A stretch of 64,000 bases of DNA from Nocardia anocheti (GCF_029675105.1 NZ_JAQQFV010000010.1:124001-188000); one strand, 5' to 3'. Positions 34,618-45,494 are shown, numbered from the stretch's first letter. Numbers and translations: made by a program. Notes: generated by a model not told the origin, from the letters alone.

Positions 34618-34946
34618 GGGAACCTCCTGGATCATTGTCAGGGTATCCGATCTGCCTGGGGCGCAAACGGTTCCGAGCTGGGCTGGTGTCGAGGGGGCTG
34701 TCGAGCCGGTCGCGCACCGGCTCGCGGCTGGTCCGGAGACGTGTTCCGAATGCGCTGGACAGGCCCCTCCCGCCCGTCCGCAATCTTGCGAAAACATGGC
34801 TCTGACCAGCGTGAATGGTGGCGGATTGATTACACCGGCGGCGCGATCGTCGGGAGTGTGATGGAATGGGTGACCGGCGGTTGTTGAGGCTTACAGCAGT
34901 GGTCGGGCGGTAGCTGGTCTGCCGGTGCCGAGGAAATGAGTACTCG
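34618..34946. other. Intergenic region
   Basis: This 330-nt gap holds the divergent promoters of the DUF4236 cassette (leftward) and the second STAS gene (rightward). No further gene, repeat or clear operator was recognised. Confidence 0.4.
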
Positions 34947-35477
34947 ATGTACACCACCACCCGCCATCCACGTCGCTGGTCGAGCTTCGTCGCCCCCGAG
35001 ATCTCGGAGCAGCCGCTGCGCGTGCACGCCGACACCCGATACTGCGCCGGTGTCGCGATCCTGCAGTTCCACGGCCCCGTCGACGCCTACTCCCTGCCCC
35101 GATTCCGGCGCCTGCTCGACTCGGCCATCGGCGCGACCGCGCACGAGAACGGCCGCCAGCTGATCATCGACCTCACCGATGTCGAGTTCCTGTCGTTGCG
35201 CGCTGTCCTGGCACTGGCCGAACTCGCCAGGCAGGGGAATCGGCGGCGCGTGGCGATCGCCGTGATCGACGCCGAGCCCTACGCGACCGCGGGCCGGGTC
35301 GTCGAGATCGCCGGATTGACGGAGTACCTGTCGATCTACCCCGACCTCGACGAGGCCCTCGCGGCGACCGGCAACGGAGTTCCGCGACCTCGCGAGATCA
35401 TCGTGCAGCACGGGCTGGCACGGCTGCGGCCACGTCGACGACAACGGCTGCGATCCGTCCCGATCATCCGTCGCTGA
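34947..35477 (+). CDS. STAS-domain protein (anti-sigma factor antagonist-like), copy 2
   Basis: A 176-residue protein related to the STAS protein at 32995: GVAILQFHGPVDAYSLPRFR, QLIIDLTDVEFLSLRAVLAL and VVEIAGLTEYLSIYPDLDEA. The DLTDVEFLSLR loop keeps a Ser at the usual phosphorylation position, unlike copy 1, so this copy could be kinase-regulated. A basic tail (ARLRPRRRQRLRSV) is added at the C-terminus. No cognate anti-sigma kinase gene is present in the window. Confidence 0.8.
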   Translation: MYTTTRHPRRWSSFVAPEISEQPLRVHADTRYCAGVAILQFHGPVDAYSLPRFRRLLDSAIGATAHENGRQLIIDLTDVEFLSLRAVLALAELARQGNRRRVAIAVIDAEPYATAGRVVEIAGLTEYLSIYPDLDEALAATGNGVPRPREIIVQHGLARLRPRRRQRLRSVPIIRR

Positions 35478-35523
35478 AGTCGGCCGCCTCGGCGGGAACT
35501 TCCGGAGCAATCGAGAAAACCGT

Positions 35524-35718
35524 ATGCCGCAACAGTCCGAACATCCACCGGCCTCGTCCGACGACGACCCGATCGTGTCGTGGCCGGACCCGAGCCCCCT
35601 GCAGTCGTGGTGGGACCAGGTCGTGCACGATCACGTCATCCCGCCCAGGAACCGCCGCGACGGGGGACAATCGCGGTCGTCGCGACCACGCCACGACAGC
35701 GTCGACCGCGAGATCTGA
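35524..35718 (+). CDS. Small hypothetical acidic/basic protein (64 aa)
   Basis: ATG 35524 to 35718 encodes 64 residues with DDDPIVSWPDPSPLQSWWDQ and VVHDHVIPPRNRRDG, composition unlike a random frame. No domain is recognised. It lies between the STAS and PAS-ANTAR genes on the same strand with 46 and 67 nt gaps. The ribosome site is weak. Confidence 0.45.
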   Translation: MPQQSEHPPASSDDDPIVSWPDPSPLQSWWDQVVHDHVIPPRNRRDGGQSRSSRPRHDSVDREI

Positions 35719-35785
35719 CCCCGCGCCCGACCGGTCCCGGGCCGACTGAGCGAGCGACAGGTCCGTCGCGGGGATAATGTCAGCT

Positions 35786-36481
35786 ATGACCGACCGATCG
35801 GAAACCTCCGACACCGAGCGCGCGCAGGTCGAGAAAGTCGTCGGCGTGGGTGACCCGCGCGCCGTCGGCCGGTTCAAGTACCGGTTCGGTTCGCGGGAGT
35901 GGGAGTGGTCCGAGGAGGTCGCGCAGATGCACGGCTACCCGCCGGGGACCGTGCCCACCACCGAGCTGCTGCTGTCGCACAAGCATCCCGACGACCGCGA
36001 TCGGGTCGAGGCGACCATCACCTCGGTCGAGGACGGCGAAGCCTTCTCCAGCCGCCATCGGATCATCGACACCGCCGGTCAGGTGCACGAGGTGCTCGTC
36101 GTGTCGGATCTGATGATCGACGAGGAAGGCAGCGTGATCGGGACGGAGGGGTACTACGTCGACGTCACCGAGACCGTCGACGAGTACCGCCGCGAGGTGA
36201 TCGACGACATGCTGCCCCGCCTGGTGGAGGCCAGGGTCGTCATCGAGCAGGCCAAGGGCGCGATGATGCTGGCCTATGGCGTGAACGCCGACCAGGCTTT
36301 CCGCGTGTTGCGATGGCGTTCGCAGGAGACCAATGTCAAGCTGCGGGAGATCGCCGAGCGCGTGGTCGCGGAGTTGCCGCGGATCTCCGGCGACGAGGCG
36401 AAACTGCGGACGCGGTTCGATCACGTACTGCTCACCGCACACCTGCCGCTCGAATCCGACCCGGCCGGGGAGGCTTCGTAG
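35786..36481 (+). CDS. PAS-ANTAR RNA-binding antiterminator regulator
   Basis: A 231-residue regulator. The N-terminal PAS domain (about 20-130) contains WEWSEEVAQMHGYPPGTVPT and HKHPDDRDRVEATI. The C-terminal ANTAR domain (about 145-205) contains LVEARVVIEQAKGAMMLAYG and ADQAFRVLRWRSQETNVKLR. ANTAR proteins bind paired RNA hairpins and prevent termination; the PAS part should sense a ligand or redox state. A GATAAT -10-like element at 35773-35778 lies just before ATG 35786, so a leaderless transcript is possible. An ATG at 35777 is the alternative start. Confidence 0.88.
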   Translation: MTDRSETSDTERAQVEKVVGVGDPRAVGRFKYRFGSREWEWSEEVAQMHGYPPGTVPTTELLLSHKHPDDRDRVEATITSVEDGEAFSSRHRIIDTAGQVHEVLVVSDLMIDEEGSVIGTEGYYVDVTETVDEYRREVIDDMLPRLVEARVVIEQAKGAMMLAYGVNADQAFRVLRWRSQETNVKLREIAERVVAELPRISGDEAKLRTRFDHVLLTAHLPLESDPAGEAS

Positions 36482-36498
36482 ACAGAGAGGACGGATCG

Positions 36499-36789
36499 AT
36501 GCCGGAGCCCGAAGTGCCCGCCGCCACCGTCGCCTACACCCACTTGTTCCCGGGGCTGACGATCGAGTTGCCCGCCGACAGTTTCGATGTCGAGTTCATC
36601 GACGGACGCACGGCCCGCGCGACGGTGCAGGCCGACGCGCGGGGCGAGGATGTCCTCGTGGTCGAGTCCTACCGGACCGAAGCCGGGACGAATATCCCGG
36701 AAACGGTCTGGCCGGTCAGCCCGGCCGATCGATCCGCCGCGGCGAAGCGGGTGACGCTGGGCAAGCCCCTGCGGGTAGCGGGAGAGTAA
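36499..36789 (+). CDS. Small hypothetical protein (96 aa)
   Basis: A 96-residue soluble protein, AYTHLFPGLTIELPADSFDV followed by EFIDGRTARATVQADARGED, with regular hydrophobic/polar alternation that suggests a small beta-sandwich. A GAGAGGA ribosome site precedes ATG 36499, 17 nt after the PAS-ANTAR stop, so the two are probably co-transcribed. No family is recognised. Confidence 0.6.
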   Translation: MPEPEVPAATVAYTHLFPGLTIELPADSFDVEFIDGRTARATVQADARGEDVLVVESYRTEAGTNIPETVWPVSPADRSAAAKRVTLGKPLRVAGE

Positions 36790-36815
36790 GGCCCCGATAC
36801 CCGCGGGCGCCGGAT

Positions 36816-38165
<1,350 letters not shown>

Positions 38166-38290
38166 CCGCGGACTCCTTTGTCGTCGTCGTTGCTCGCGGC
38201 CCGACCGCCTTCGGTCATCCGGTACCGGCCGCACCTCACACGCTAGCCGTCCGGGTTGTGAGGTCGGGGTCACAGGTGTGTTCGCCCAGG

Positions 38291-39073
38291 TCAGCGCGCT
38301 TTCGAAGATCGCGTTGCGGCGTCGACCGGGCGTCTGGTCGCGCGGACCAGCACGCCGGGAGCGACGCCGGTCATCTCCCGGCAGACGCGGGTGGCGTGGG
38401 CGCTGTCGGTGAAGCCCGCGGCGTGGGCGGCCTCGGTGATGTTGCGCCCGGCGCCGACTTCGCCCATGGCGTGCAGCAACCGGGCCCACCGGACGGTGGC
38501 GGGAAAGCTGGCGCCGGTCTCGGCGGCGAACAGCCTGCTCAGGCTGCTCTGGGAGAGTGCGACCGCGGTGGCGAGATCGCGCAGGGACAGTGTGCGCGGC
38601 AACGCGGCGCCTAGGAGTTCGAAGGCGTTGCGCAGCTTGGGTGGGACCGTGTCGGGGGCGGGTGTCCGACCGCGGAGTGCGGCCAGCACCGCGTCGGTCA
38701 TCGCGTCGAGTGACAGGTCTTCGTCGAGTTCGGCGCCCAGGGCGGCGTCGGCGGCCGTCGACCAGGCCGCGGGACCGGTGCGTTCGCCGACGAGCGCGGC
38801 CGAGCGCCTGGCATCCACCGAGGCCGGGTGCAGGTAGATCGAGAGCACGCGGGTGGCGTCGTCCGCCGGGGCCAGCGCGTGGCGCACCCCGCTCGGGATC
38901 AGAACCGCTCGGCACGTGCGGCTTTCGCTGTCGTCGGAGGCGACGAACTCGCCGGTCAGCGCGACGGTCACCTGCACCGCGGGGTGGCGATGCGGGTGGG
39001 TGGAGCCGAAGCGCCCGATCATCGCCAGTCGGCCGGGGCCGAGGCGCCAGTCGCCGATCCATTCGCCGGTCAT
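38291..39073 (-). CDS. AraC family regulator, probably iron-controlled
   Basis: A 260-residue regulator. An N-terminal cupin (about 1-110) has STHPHRHPAVQVTVALTGEF and LIPSGVRHALAPADD. The C-terminal two-HTH domain has LRDLATAVALSQSSLSRLFA and EAAHAAGFTDSAHATRVCRE. The iron box at 39079-39092 lies 6 nt from its ATG and covers the ribosome site region, so it should be made only when iron is low. That arrangement resembles RipA of corynebacteria, a DtxR-repressed AraC protein that turns down iron-containing enzymes. Whether this protein has the same role is an inference. Confidence 0.82.
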   Translation of the reverse strand: MTGEWIGDWRLGPGRLAMIGRFGSTHPHRHPAVQVTVALTGEFVASDDSESRTCRAVLIPSGVRHALAPADDATRVLSIYLHPASVDARRSAALVGERTGPAAWSTAADAALGAELDEDLSLDAMTDAVLAALRGRTPAPDTVPPKLRNAFELLGAALPRTLSLRDLATAVALSQSSLSRLFAAETGASFPATVRWARLLHAMGEVGAGRNITEAAHAAGFTDSAHATRVCREMTGVAPGVLVRATRRPVDAATRSSKAR

Positions 39074-39078
39074 GCGAT

Positions 39079-39092
39079 TTAGGCTACCCTAA
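39079..39092 (-). promoter_or_regulatory. IdeR/DtxR-type iron box upstream of the AraC gene
   Basis: The plus-strand sequence TTAGGCTACCCTAA differs at one position from the 14-nt core TTAGGCTAACCTAA of the IdeR consensus. It is nearly palindromic and lies 6 nt upstream of the AraC start codon. It is about 114 nt from the rightward ABC exporter gene. Confidence 0.78.
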
Positions 39093-39205
39093 TTATCGCA
39101 AGGTGGTCGAGGTGCTCGACGACTTCCGTCGATGCCCGATTCATACAAGCGCCCAGCCTGTTTCGCGCCACACACTGACCTCGGAACCTACCGAGGAGGG
39201 GTGTG

Positions 39206-39943
39206 ATGTCGCTGATCATCGACGTCGAGTCACTGGTGAAACGCTACGGGAAGGTCGTGGCGCTGCGCGGTCTGAACCTGCGGGTCGGGCGCGGGGAGGT
39301 GCACGGATTCCTCGGCCCGAACGGCGCGGGCAAGACCACGACGATCCGCACGCTGCTCGGATTGCTCCGCTACGACAGCGGCGTGGTGCGGGTGTTCGGG
39401 GCCGACCCCCGACGCGACGCCATGGACATCCACGCCCGCCTCGCCTACGTCCCCGGTGACGTGAATCTGTGGCCCGCCCTCACCGGCGGTGAGGTGATCG
39501 ACATCCTGACGGGACTCCGGGGCGGCGTAGACCAGGTGCGGCGTGGGGAACTGATCGAACGGTTCGAACTCGACCCGACGCGTCGCTGCGCCACCTACTC
39601 CAAGGGGAATCGGCAGAAGGTCGCACTCGTGGCCGCGTTCGCCGCCGAGGTGGAACTGCTCGTGCTCGACGAACCGACCAGCGGACTCGACCCGCTGATG
39701 GAACGCCGATTCACCGAGTGCGTGCGCGAGGCCACCGACCGGGGCCGGACGGTGTTGCTGTCGAGCCACATCCTGTCCGAGGTCGACAAGCTCTGCGATC
39801 GGGTCACGATCGTGCGGGCCGGAGCCACCGTCGAATCGGTGAGTCTCGACGACCTGCGATCGCTGGGTGGCGGTGCGGTCGAACTCGAAGAGCTCTTCCT
39901 ACGCCACTACATCACCGCCGAGACCGGGGAGGCGGGCCGATGA
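39206..39943 (+). CDS. ABC exporter ATPase
   Basis: A 245-residue ATP-binding subunit: Walker A GPNGAGKTTT, Q-loop-like YVPGD, a variant signature YSKGNRQKVALVAAFA (KG instead of GG), Walker B LLVLDEPTSGLDP and H-loop LLSSHILSEVD. The YSKGxxQK signature and ABC-2 partner are typical of antibiotic or lipid exporters. ATG 39206 has AGGAGG 7 nt upstream. It partners the large permease that overlaps its stop (ATGA). Confidence 0.9.
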   Translation: MSLIIDVESLVKRYGKVVALRGLNLRVGRGEVHGFLGPNGAGKTTTIRTLLGLLRYDSGVVRVFGADPRRDAMDIHARLAYVPGDVNLWPALTGGEVIDILTGLRGGVDQVRRGELIERFELDPTRRCATYSKGNRQKVALVAAFAAEVELLVLDEPTSGLDPLMERRFTECVREATDRGRTVLLSSHILSEVDKLCDRVTIVRAGATVESVSLDDLRSLGGGAVELEELFLRHYITAETGEAGR

Positions 39944-41514
39944 CCGGGCTCGCCACCGCGTTGACGGTGGGCATCCGCCTCAACTATCGCGGCCTGGCCG
40001 CGGCCGTCCTCGCCGTGATCGGCTGCATGTACGCCGGTGCCCGCGGGATCGGCGCGCTCTATCCGACCGCGCTGGACCGCACCGCGTATGCCTCCATCGC
40101 GGCCGATCTCATCTCGCAGAAGGCGTTGCAGGGGCCCGGGGTCGGCCTCACCACGGTCGGGGGCATCGCGGTCTTCGAGGTCGGCTGGTATCTGACCATC
40201 GCGGTGGCGCTGATCAATATCGTCGTCGTGATCCGCAATACCCGGGCGCAGGAAGCCGCGGGACGACTCGAGCTGCTGCGCGCCGGGCGCTTCGGCGTGC
40301 ACGCGAACTCGGTATCGGTGCTGCTGCTGGCGGTCGGCGTCGACGTTCTCCTCGGTCTCGGTGTGGCCGGGGCGCTGGTGGCCGCCGGTGCGGATGGTTC
40401 CGGCGCGGTCGCCTTCGGCATCGCCACCGCCGCCATCGGTGCCGTGTTCGCCGCGCTCGCCCTGGTCGCGGCGCAGGTGACCGAGCACGCGAAGGGGGCC
40501 TATGGAATCGCCTGCGGCGCACTGGGTGCGGCGTATGTGGTGCGGGCTTCGGGGGACGCCTCCGACTCCGAGATCGCCCGGCTGATATCGCCGCTTGGCG
40601 CGGCGCAGGCGATCCATCCCTTCGGCCAGACGCGATGGTGGCCGCTGCTGCTCTGCTCCGGCGTGGCCGTGGCGGCCCTGGCGGTCGCGCTGCTGCTCGA
40701 GCGCGTGCGTGACTACGACGCGGGGGTGCTGCGGCCGTCGCCGGGCGCGGCCACCGCCGGGCGATTCACGCGGACGGTCCCCGGATTGATCACCCGCAAC
40801 GCCCGCACCGCGACCGCGATGTGGGCGGCGAGCGCGGCCGGACTCGGTCTCGGCTTCGGGGCCGCCGCCCGCGACGCGGGCGACGTGGCCGCGGGCACCC
40901 AGGGCATGTTGAACCTGCTGGCCGGATTCAATGTGAACGTCATCGACGGATTCCTCGCCATGTCGGTGCTGTTGACGGCCCTGGTGGCCGGTGGTGCCGT
41001 CATCGCCCATGTCCTGACGCTGCGTGCCGAGGAACTCGCCGGTCGGGCCGACCTGCTGCTGTCCGGGGCGTTGCGTGCCCGGCGACTGGCCGCCACCCAC
41101 CTCGCGATCTCGGTGGCGATGGGCTGTGTGCTGTTGACGGCGGCCGGGCTCGGAATCGGTGTCGCGCACGGACTTCGCAGCGGTGATCCGGGCCAGGTGC
41201 TCCGGGTGCTGGGTGCTTCGCTGGCCTACCTGCCCGCCCTGCTGTTCTTGATCGGGGTGACCATGGCGGTCATCGGTGTCGCGCCACGGCTCGCGTGGGT
41301 GCCCTGGGTGGTGTTGGCCGGTTCGGCTGTCGTGTCGGTTCTCGGTCCTTCGATGAAGCTGTCGGCCGCGACGATGAATCTGTCCGTGTTCGACCACATT
41401 CCGCACCTCCCGGGTGTCGCGGTCGACGTGTTGCCGACGTTGACCGTGGGCGCCGCCGGTGTCGCCCTCGCCCTGCTCGGCATCATCGGATTCGCCCGGC
41501 GCGACCTGGACTGA
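39940..41514 (+). CDS. Large ABC exporter permease (tandem ABC-2 domains)
   Basis: A 524-residue membrane protein with about twelve hydrophobic segments in two six-helix halves (about 1-260 and 280-520). Each half has an amphipathic loop (RNTRAQEAAGRLELLRAGRF and TLRAEELAGRADLLLSGALR). The xEExxGRxxLLxxG pattern is the mark of the fused two-domain permeases that work with a single ATPase in actinobacterial drug exporters. The two halves act as an internal dimer. The ATG overlaps the ATPase stop. Substrate unknown. Confidence 0.87.
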   Translation: MTGLATALTVGIRLNYRGLAAAVLAVIGCMYAGARGIGALYPTALDRTAYASIAADLISQKALQGPGVGLTTVGGIAVFEVGWYLTIAVALINIVVVIRNTRAQEAAGRLELLRAGRFGVHANSVSVLLLAVGVDVLLGLGVAGALVAAGADGSGAVAFGIATAAIGAVFAALALVAAQVTEHAKGAYGIACGALGAAYVVRASGDASDSEIARLISPLGAAQAIHPFGQTRWWPLLLCSGVAVAALAVALLLERVRDYDAGVLRPSPGAATAGRFTRTVPGLITRNARTATAMWAASAAGLGLGFGAAARDAGDVAAGTQGMLNLLAGFNVNVIDGFLAMSVLLTALVAGGAVIAHVLTLRAEELAGRADLLLSGALRARRLAATHLAISVAMGCVLLTAAGLGIGVAHGLRSGDPGQVLRVLGASLAYLPALLFLIGVTMAVIGVAPRLAWVPWVVLAGSAVVSVLGPSMKLSAATMNLSVFDHIPHLPGVAVDVLPTLTVGAAGVALALLGIIGFARRDLD

Positions 41515-41557
41515 CGCTGTGGGTCTCGAACGATAGACGTGAGCGTCGACCGAAGGA

Positions 41558-42277
41558 CTAGGACGGTCGCGGTTCGAGGTCGTAGATCGCGTATTCGGTG
41601 CCGATGACCGGCTGGGCGACATTGCGGACCCGGATCCCGCCGGGGGTCGTGCCGCGCTCGGTGCCCGCGTGCGCGTGCCCGTGGAGGGCGAGGTCGACCG
41701 GGCAGGCGTCGATCGCCTTGCCGAGCAGGTAGGAACCGAGGAAGGGGTAGATCTCGGGTGGTTCGCCGTGCAGGGTGTCCGAGACGGGGGAGTAGTGGGT
41801 GAGCGCGATCGTCACGTCGGTCCGCAAGGCGCGCAGCGCGGTATGGAGACGTTCGGCCAGTTCCACTGTGTGACCGGCGAATTCGCGCATCAGTGGTTCG
41901 CCGAACGCGCTCGCGCATTTCCCGGCGAAGCCGCCGCCGAAACCCTTGGTGCCTGCGATGCCGAGGGTCCGGTCGCCGATGGTCAGCGTGACGCCGGTGC
42001 CCTCCAGGACGATGATGCCGTGCTCGACCAGCAAGGCGGTGATCGCCTCGACCTGGTCGCTGTGGTAGTCGTGATTGCCGAGCACGGCGACGACAGGAAC
42101 GCCCAGATCGCCGAATTCGGTGGCGACGGAGCGGGCTTCTTCTGTCGTGCCGAGCCGGGTGAGATCTCCCGCCAGCAGCAACGCGTCGGCACGGGAAGGG
42201 AGATCGGCGAGCGCGGGCCGGACCCGGCCCCGACACTCGGCACCGAGATGGACGTCTCCTACGGCGGCTATCCTCAT
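41558..42277 (-). CDS. Metallophosphoesterase (calcineurin-like)
   Basis: A 239-residue cytosolic metallophosphatase with all metal-binding motifs in order: GDVHLG, LLLAGDLTRLG, VLGNHDYHS, LTHYSP and LHGHAH. No signal or membrane segment is seen. ATG 42277 follows a GAAGGAA ribosome site and lies 7 nt after the stop of the nucleotidyltransferase-BON gene, so the two are an operon. The substrate is not predictable from the fold. Confidence 0.88.
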   Translation of the reverse strand: MRIAAVGDVHLGAECRGRVRPALADLPSRADALLLAGDLTRLGTTEEARSVATEFGDLGVPVVAVLGNHDYHSDQVEAITALLVEHGIIVLEGTGVTLTIGDRTLGIAGTKGFGGGFAGKCASAFGEPLMREFAGHTVELAERLHTALRALRTDVTIALTHYSPVSDTLHGEPPEIYPFLGSYLLGKAIDACPVDLALHGHAHAGTERGTTPGGIRVRNVAQPVIGTEYAIYDLEPRPS

Positions 42278-42284
42278 ATTTCCT

Positions 42285-43094
42285 TCATCTGAGCAGTTCA
42301 GGGTCGGTGGGGGTGTCCGGCCGACCGACCCGGACATCGTTGTGGATCCGCAGCCCGCCGACCCGTTCGCGCAGCACCGTCTCCAGCGCCGACCTGCTCT
42401 GCTCATCGGCGACCTCACCGGTGAGGACCACCACGTCGCCGCGCACGGTCACATGGACGGTCATCGTCGCGGTCCGCGGATCCTCGGCGAAGAGCCTGCG
42501 CAGATTCGCGACCACGTACTGTGGCGGCTCGTCGCGGGTCGTGTCGGGCACCTGGATGCCGAGATCGGTGATCAGCGCGAGAAATGCCCTGGCATAGGGG
42601 GACTCGGCGCATTCTCGGCGCACCTGCGTCCAGTCGACCTGTTCGCGCAGCGCGCGGGCCGACTGCGGCAGTCGGGTGAAGTCGAGGCGGTGGGCGTCGA
42701 GGGCCATCAGTTTGTCGATGAACAGATCGGTTCCGGTCAGGACCGGCGCGGTCGCGGGCCCGACGCGCATGGTCTCGGCGCGGTCGAGCAGGGCGTCGTC
42801 GACGGTGTGGTGGTTGGTCCGAAAGATGAGGTTGACCAGGACGTCACCGTGGTACGCCTTGGTCAGCCAGTCCTCGGCCGGGTCCTCCGCGCGCAGACCG
42901 GCCGCCACCAACGCCGATCGGGCGACTGCACTGTCCTCGGGGCGGACGAAGATGTCGACATCGTGGTCGGAGGCTGGCCCGCCCCGCGCGTACACGGCGC
43001 AACCCCCGCCAACGGCGAAGCGAATGCCGTTGTCGTGCAGGGTGTTGATCACGAGGGTCGCGGTGTGCAGGAGTTGGTCCATATCGGCGCTCAT
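42285..43094 (-). CDS. Nucleotidyltransferase-like domain fused to BON domain
   Basis: A 269-residue fusion. The N-terminal half (about 1-190) is a nucleotidyltransferase-like domain: FAVGGGCAVYARGGPASDHD with the GG and DhDhD metal motif (DHDVDIFV), and later YHGDVLVNLIFRTN. The C-terminal 75 residues form a BON domain (TVRGDVVVLTGEVADEQSRS, then VGGLRIHNDVRV), a phospholipid- or envelope-binding module. ATG 43094 has AAAGGTGG upstream. Joining the two is unusual; the enzyme could act at the membrane. It is co-transcribed with the metallophosphoesterase. Confidence 0.8.
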   Translation of the reverse strand: MSADMDQLLHTATLVINTLHDNGIRFAVGGGCAVYARGGPASDHDVDIFVRPEDSAVARSALVAAGLRAEDPAEDWLTKAYHGDVLVNLIFRTNHHTVDDALLDRAETMRVGPATAPVLTGTDLFIDKLMALDAHRLDFTRLPQSARALREQVDWTQVRRECAESPYARAFLALITDLGIQVPDTTRDEPPQYVVANLRRLFAEDPRTATMTVHVTVRGDVVVLTGEVADEQSRSALETVLRERVGGLRIHNDVRVGRPDTPTDPELLR

Positions 43095-43161
43095 CGCCGC
43101 GCCACCTTTCGCTTGGACGGCCACACCTTCGCCCTACCCGGCGACGGTGCGTTCGATCAGG

Positions 43162-45305
43162 TCACGAGGACTCCTCGATTCGAGCCCAGGCGCGGTGCTC
43201 GCCGACGTCGGTCAGCAGCTGATCGGTGGCGGGGCCGGGCTCACCGACGGTGACGCCCGGTGCCTCCGGATCGGCGCCGACGCCGCGCAGGACCGGTACC
43301 GCCGTCTCGACGGCGGCGATCGCCTTGCCGTGGCGCCACAGTTCGGCGACGAGCAGATCGACTCGAGGATCGGTCGGACCCGACAGGAACAGCGCCCCGT
43401 CGAATTCCACCGAACGCATGGTCGCGAAGGTCCGATCCACCGGGGCACCGGCGATCTCCCCACCGTGCGCGGCGACCAACAGCGGTCGGACGTGTGCCTG
43501 TTGCAGCGCGGTACGGACCTGCTCGAGTGTCGCGGAAGTGGTCGCGTCGTCCACGACGATCGCGACTGTGCGGCCGTCGAGCGGGAACGCGCCGCGTCTC
43601 GCTGCGACAGTGCTGGGCTCGGCGCCAGCTCGACGCGTTCGGCATCGGGAGCAGGGGTGTCCAGGCCGAGCTGGCCCGCGACGTAGGCGGCGAGTTCCTC
43701 ATCGACATTGACGAGCATCTGGAGACCGCGCTGACGGATCGTGGGGGCGGAGCATTTGCCCAGCTCGAAGGCGAAAGCATCGGCCAGACGTCGCTGTTCG
43801 CCCGGGGTGAGGCTGCGGTAGAACAGGCGCGGCTGGGAGTAGTGGTCGGCGAAGGAGACCGTGTCGGGGGTGTTGGCGGAGGTCCGCAGTTTGGCGGTCG
43901 GCGGTGGGATGGGTGTCGGTGATTCCACGTAGGCCTCACCGGCCAGACTCGCGGCATAGGGGCAGCCGCCGCCCAGGGAATTCGGCTTGTAGGGGGCCAC
44001 GCCCGGGTGCACGGCGGTCTGGTGCATGCCGTCGCGGAACATGTCGTCGATGCCGGTGTGTGGGGTGTTGATCGGCAGCTGGGCGAAGTTCGGACCGCCC
44101 AGTCTGCTGAGCTGGGTGTCCAGATAGGAGAACAGCCTGCCCTGGAGCAGCGGGTCGTCGGTGACCTCGATCCCCGGCACCAGATGGCTCGCGCAGAACG
44201 CGACCTGTTCGGTTTCGGCGAAGTAGTTCACCGGATTGGCGGTGAGGCGCAGCGTGCCGATCACCTGCACGGGCGCGATCTCCTCGGGCACGATCTTGGT
44301 CGGGTCGAGCAGATCGATCCCCTCGAAGACGTGCTCGGGTGTGTCCGGGAAGACCTGCACGCCCAGGTCCCATTCGGGCGCGAATCCGCCCGCGATCGCG
44401 TCGGCCAGGTCGCGCCGATGGAAATCGGGATCGAATCCGGCCGTGAGCTGGGTTTCCTCCCACAGCAGCGAGTGCACGCCCAGGCGCGGCTTCCAGTGGA
44501 ATTTCACCAGACTGGTCGTGCCGTCGGCGGCGACCAGCCGGAAGGTGTGGACGCCGAAGCCCTCCATCATCCGGTAGGAGCGCGGCAGCCCCCGGTCCGA
44601 CATGTTCCAGAACGTGTGCGCGGTCGCCTCGGTGTGCAGCGTGACGAAGTCCCAGAACGTGTCGTGCGCGGACTGCGCCTGCGGGATCTCGCGATCGGGG
44701 TGCGGCTTGCCCGCGTGGATGACGTCGGGGTACTTGATGGCCTCCTGGATGAAGAACACCGGGATGTTGTTGCCCACCAGGTCGTAGACGCCCTCTTCGG
44801 TGTAGAACTTCACCGCGAAGCCGCGGGTGTCGCGCACGGTGTCGGCCGAACCCCGGGAACCGAGCACGGTGGAGAATCGGACGAACACCGGCGTGCGCGC
44901 GTCGGCGGCGAGGAACCGGGCGCGGGTGAGCGACGCGGCCGCGCCATTGGCGACGAAGACGCCGTGGGCACCGGCGCCGCGCGCGTGCACGACCCGCTCC
45001 GGGATGCGCACGTGGTCGAAATGGGTGATCTTCTCGCGCAGGTGGAAGTCCTGCAGTAGCACCGGGCCACGCGGGCCCGCCTTGAGCGCGTGGTCGGTGT
45101 CGGCCATGCGCAGGCCCTGCGCGGTGGTCAGCGCGCCGCCCTGCTGAGCGCGGACGGAAGCGTCGCCGGGAATCGGCTCACCGGTGGGCCCACGCAGGGC
45201 GGGCCCCTCCTGGTCGGGGGCGGGACCCGGCTCACCGCACGGGTTGTCCGGGTCCTCGTCCGGTGGCGGCAGCGGGCGGGTGAATTCGGCGGGTACGTCG
45301 GTCAT
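43162..45305 (-). CDS. katE: Large-subunit (clade 2, HPII-like) catalase with apparent frameshift
   Basis: A heme catalase of the large type. The core has the distal-His region VVHARGAGAHGVF, GNNIPVFFIQEAIKYPD and the proximal heme Tyr in RLFSYLDTQLSRLGG. The flavodoxin-like C-terminal domain is present but in another frame: after PSPALSQRDAA the frame should continue FPLDGRTVAIVVDD, which needs one extra nucleotide at about 43591. Without it translation runs to a stop at 43212 with nonsense sequence. This could be a real mutation or a sequencing error. ATG 45305 follows a GAAGGGA ribosome site. Clade 2 catalases serve in stationary-phase oxidative stress. Confidence 0.85.
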
Positions 45306-45494
45306 GGTCGGTCGTCCCTTCGCGCGGGGCGAGAACGAGAGGGTCCGTTCTCGGGTCGGTCGGAAACACGCCCGAACCGTCGGAGCGAGGGGCTGTGGTC
45401 GCCACCGGCGGGTCAACACGGCGCATTCCCCGCATCCCCGCGAGCAAACGACCAGCAGTGTGGCTCGCCCGTTTGCTGGGAACCGACCGTGGCC

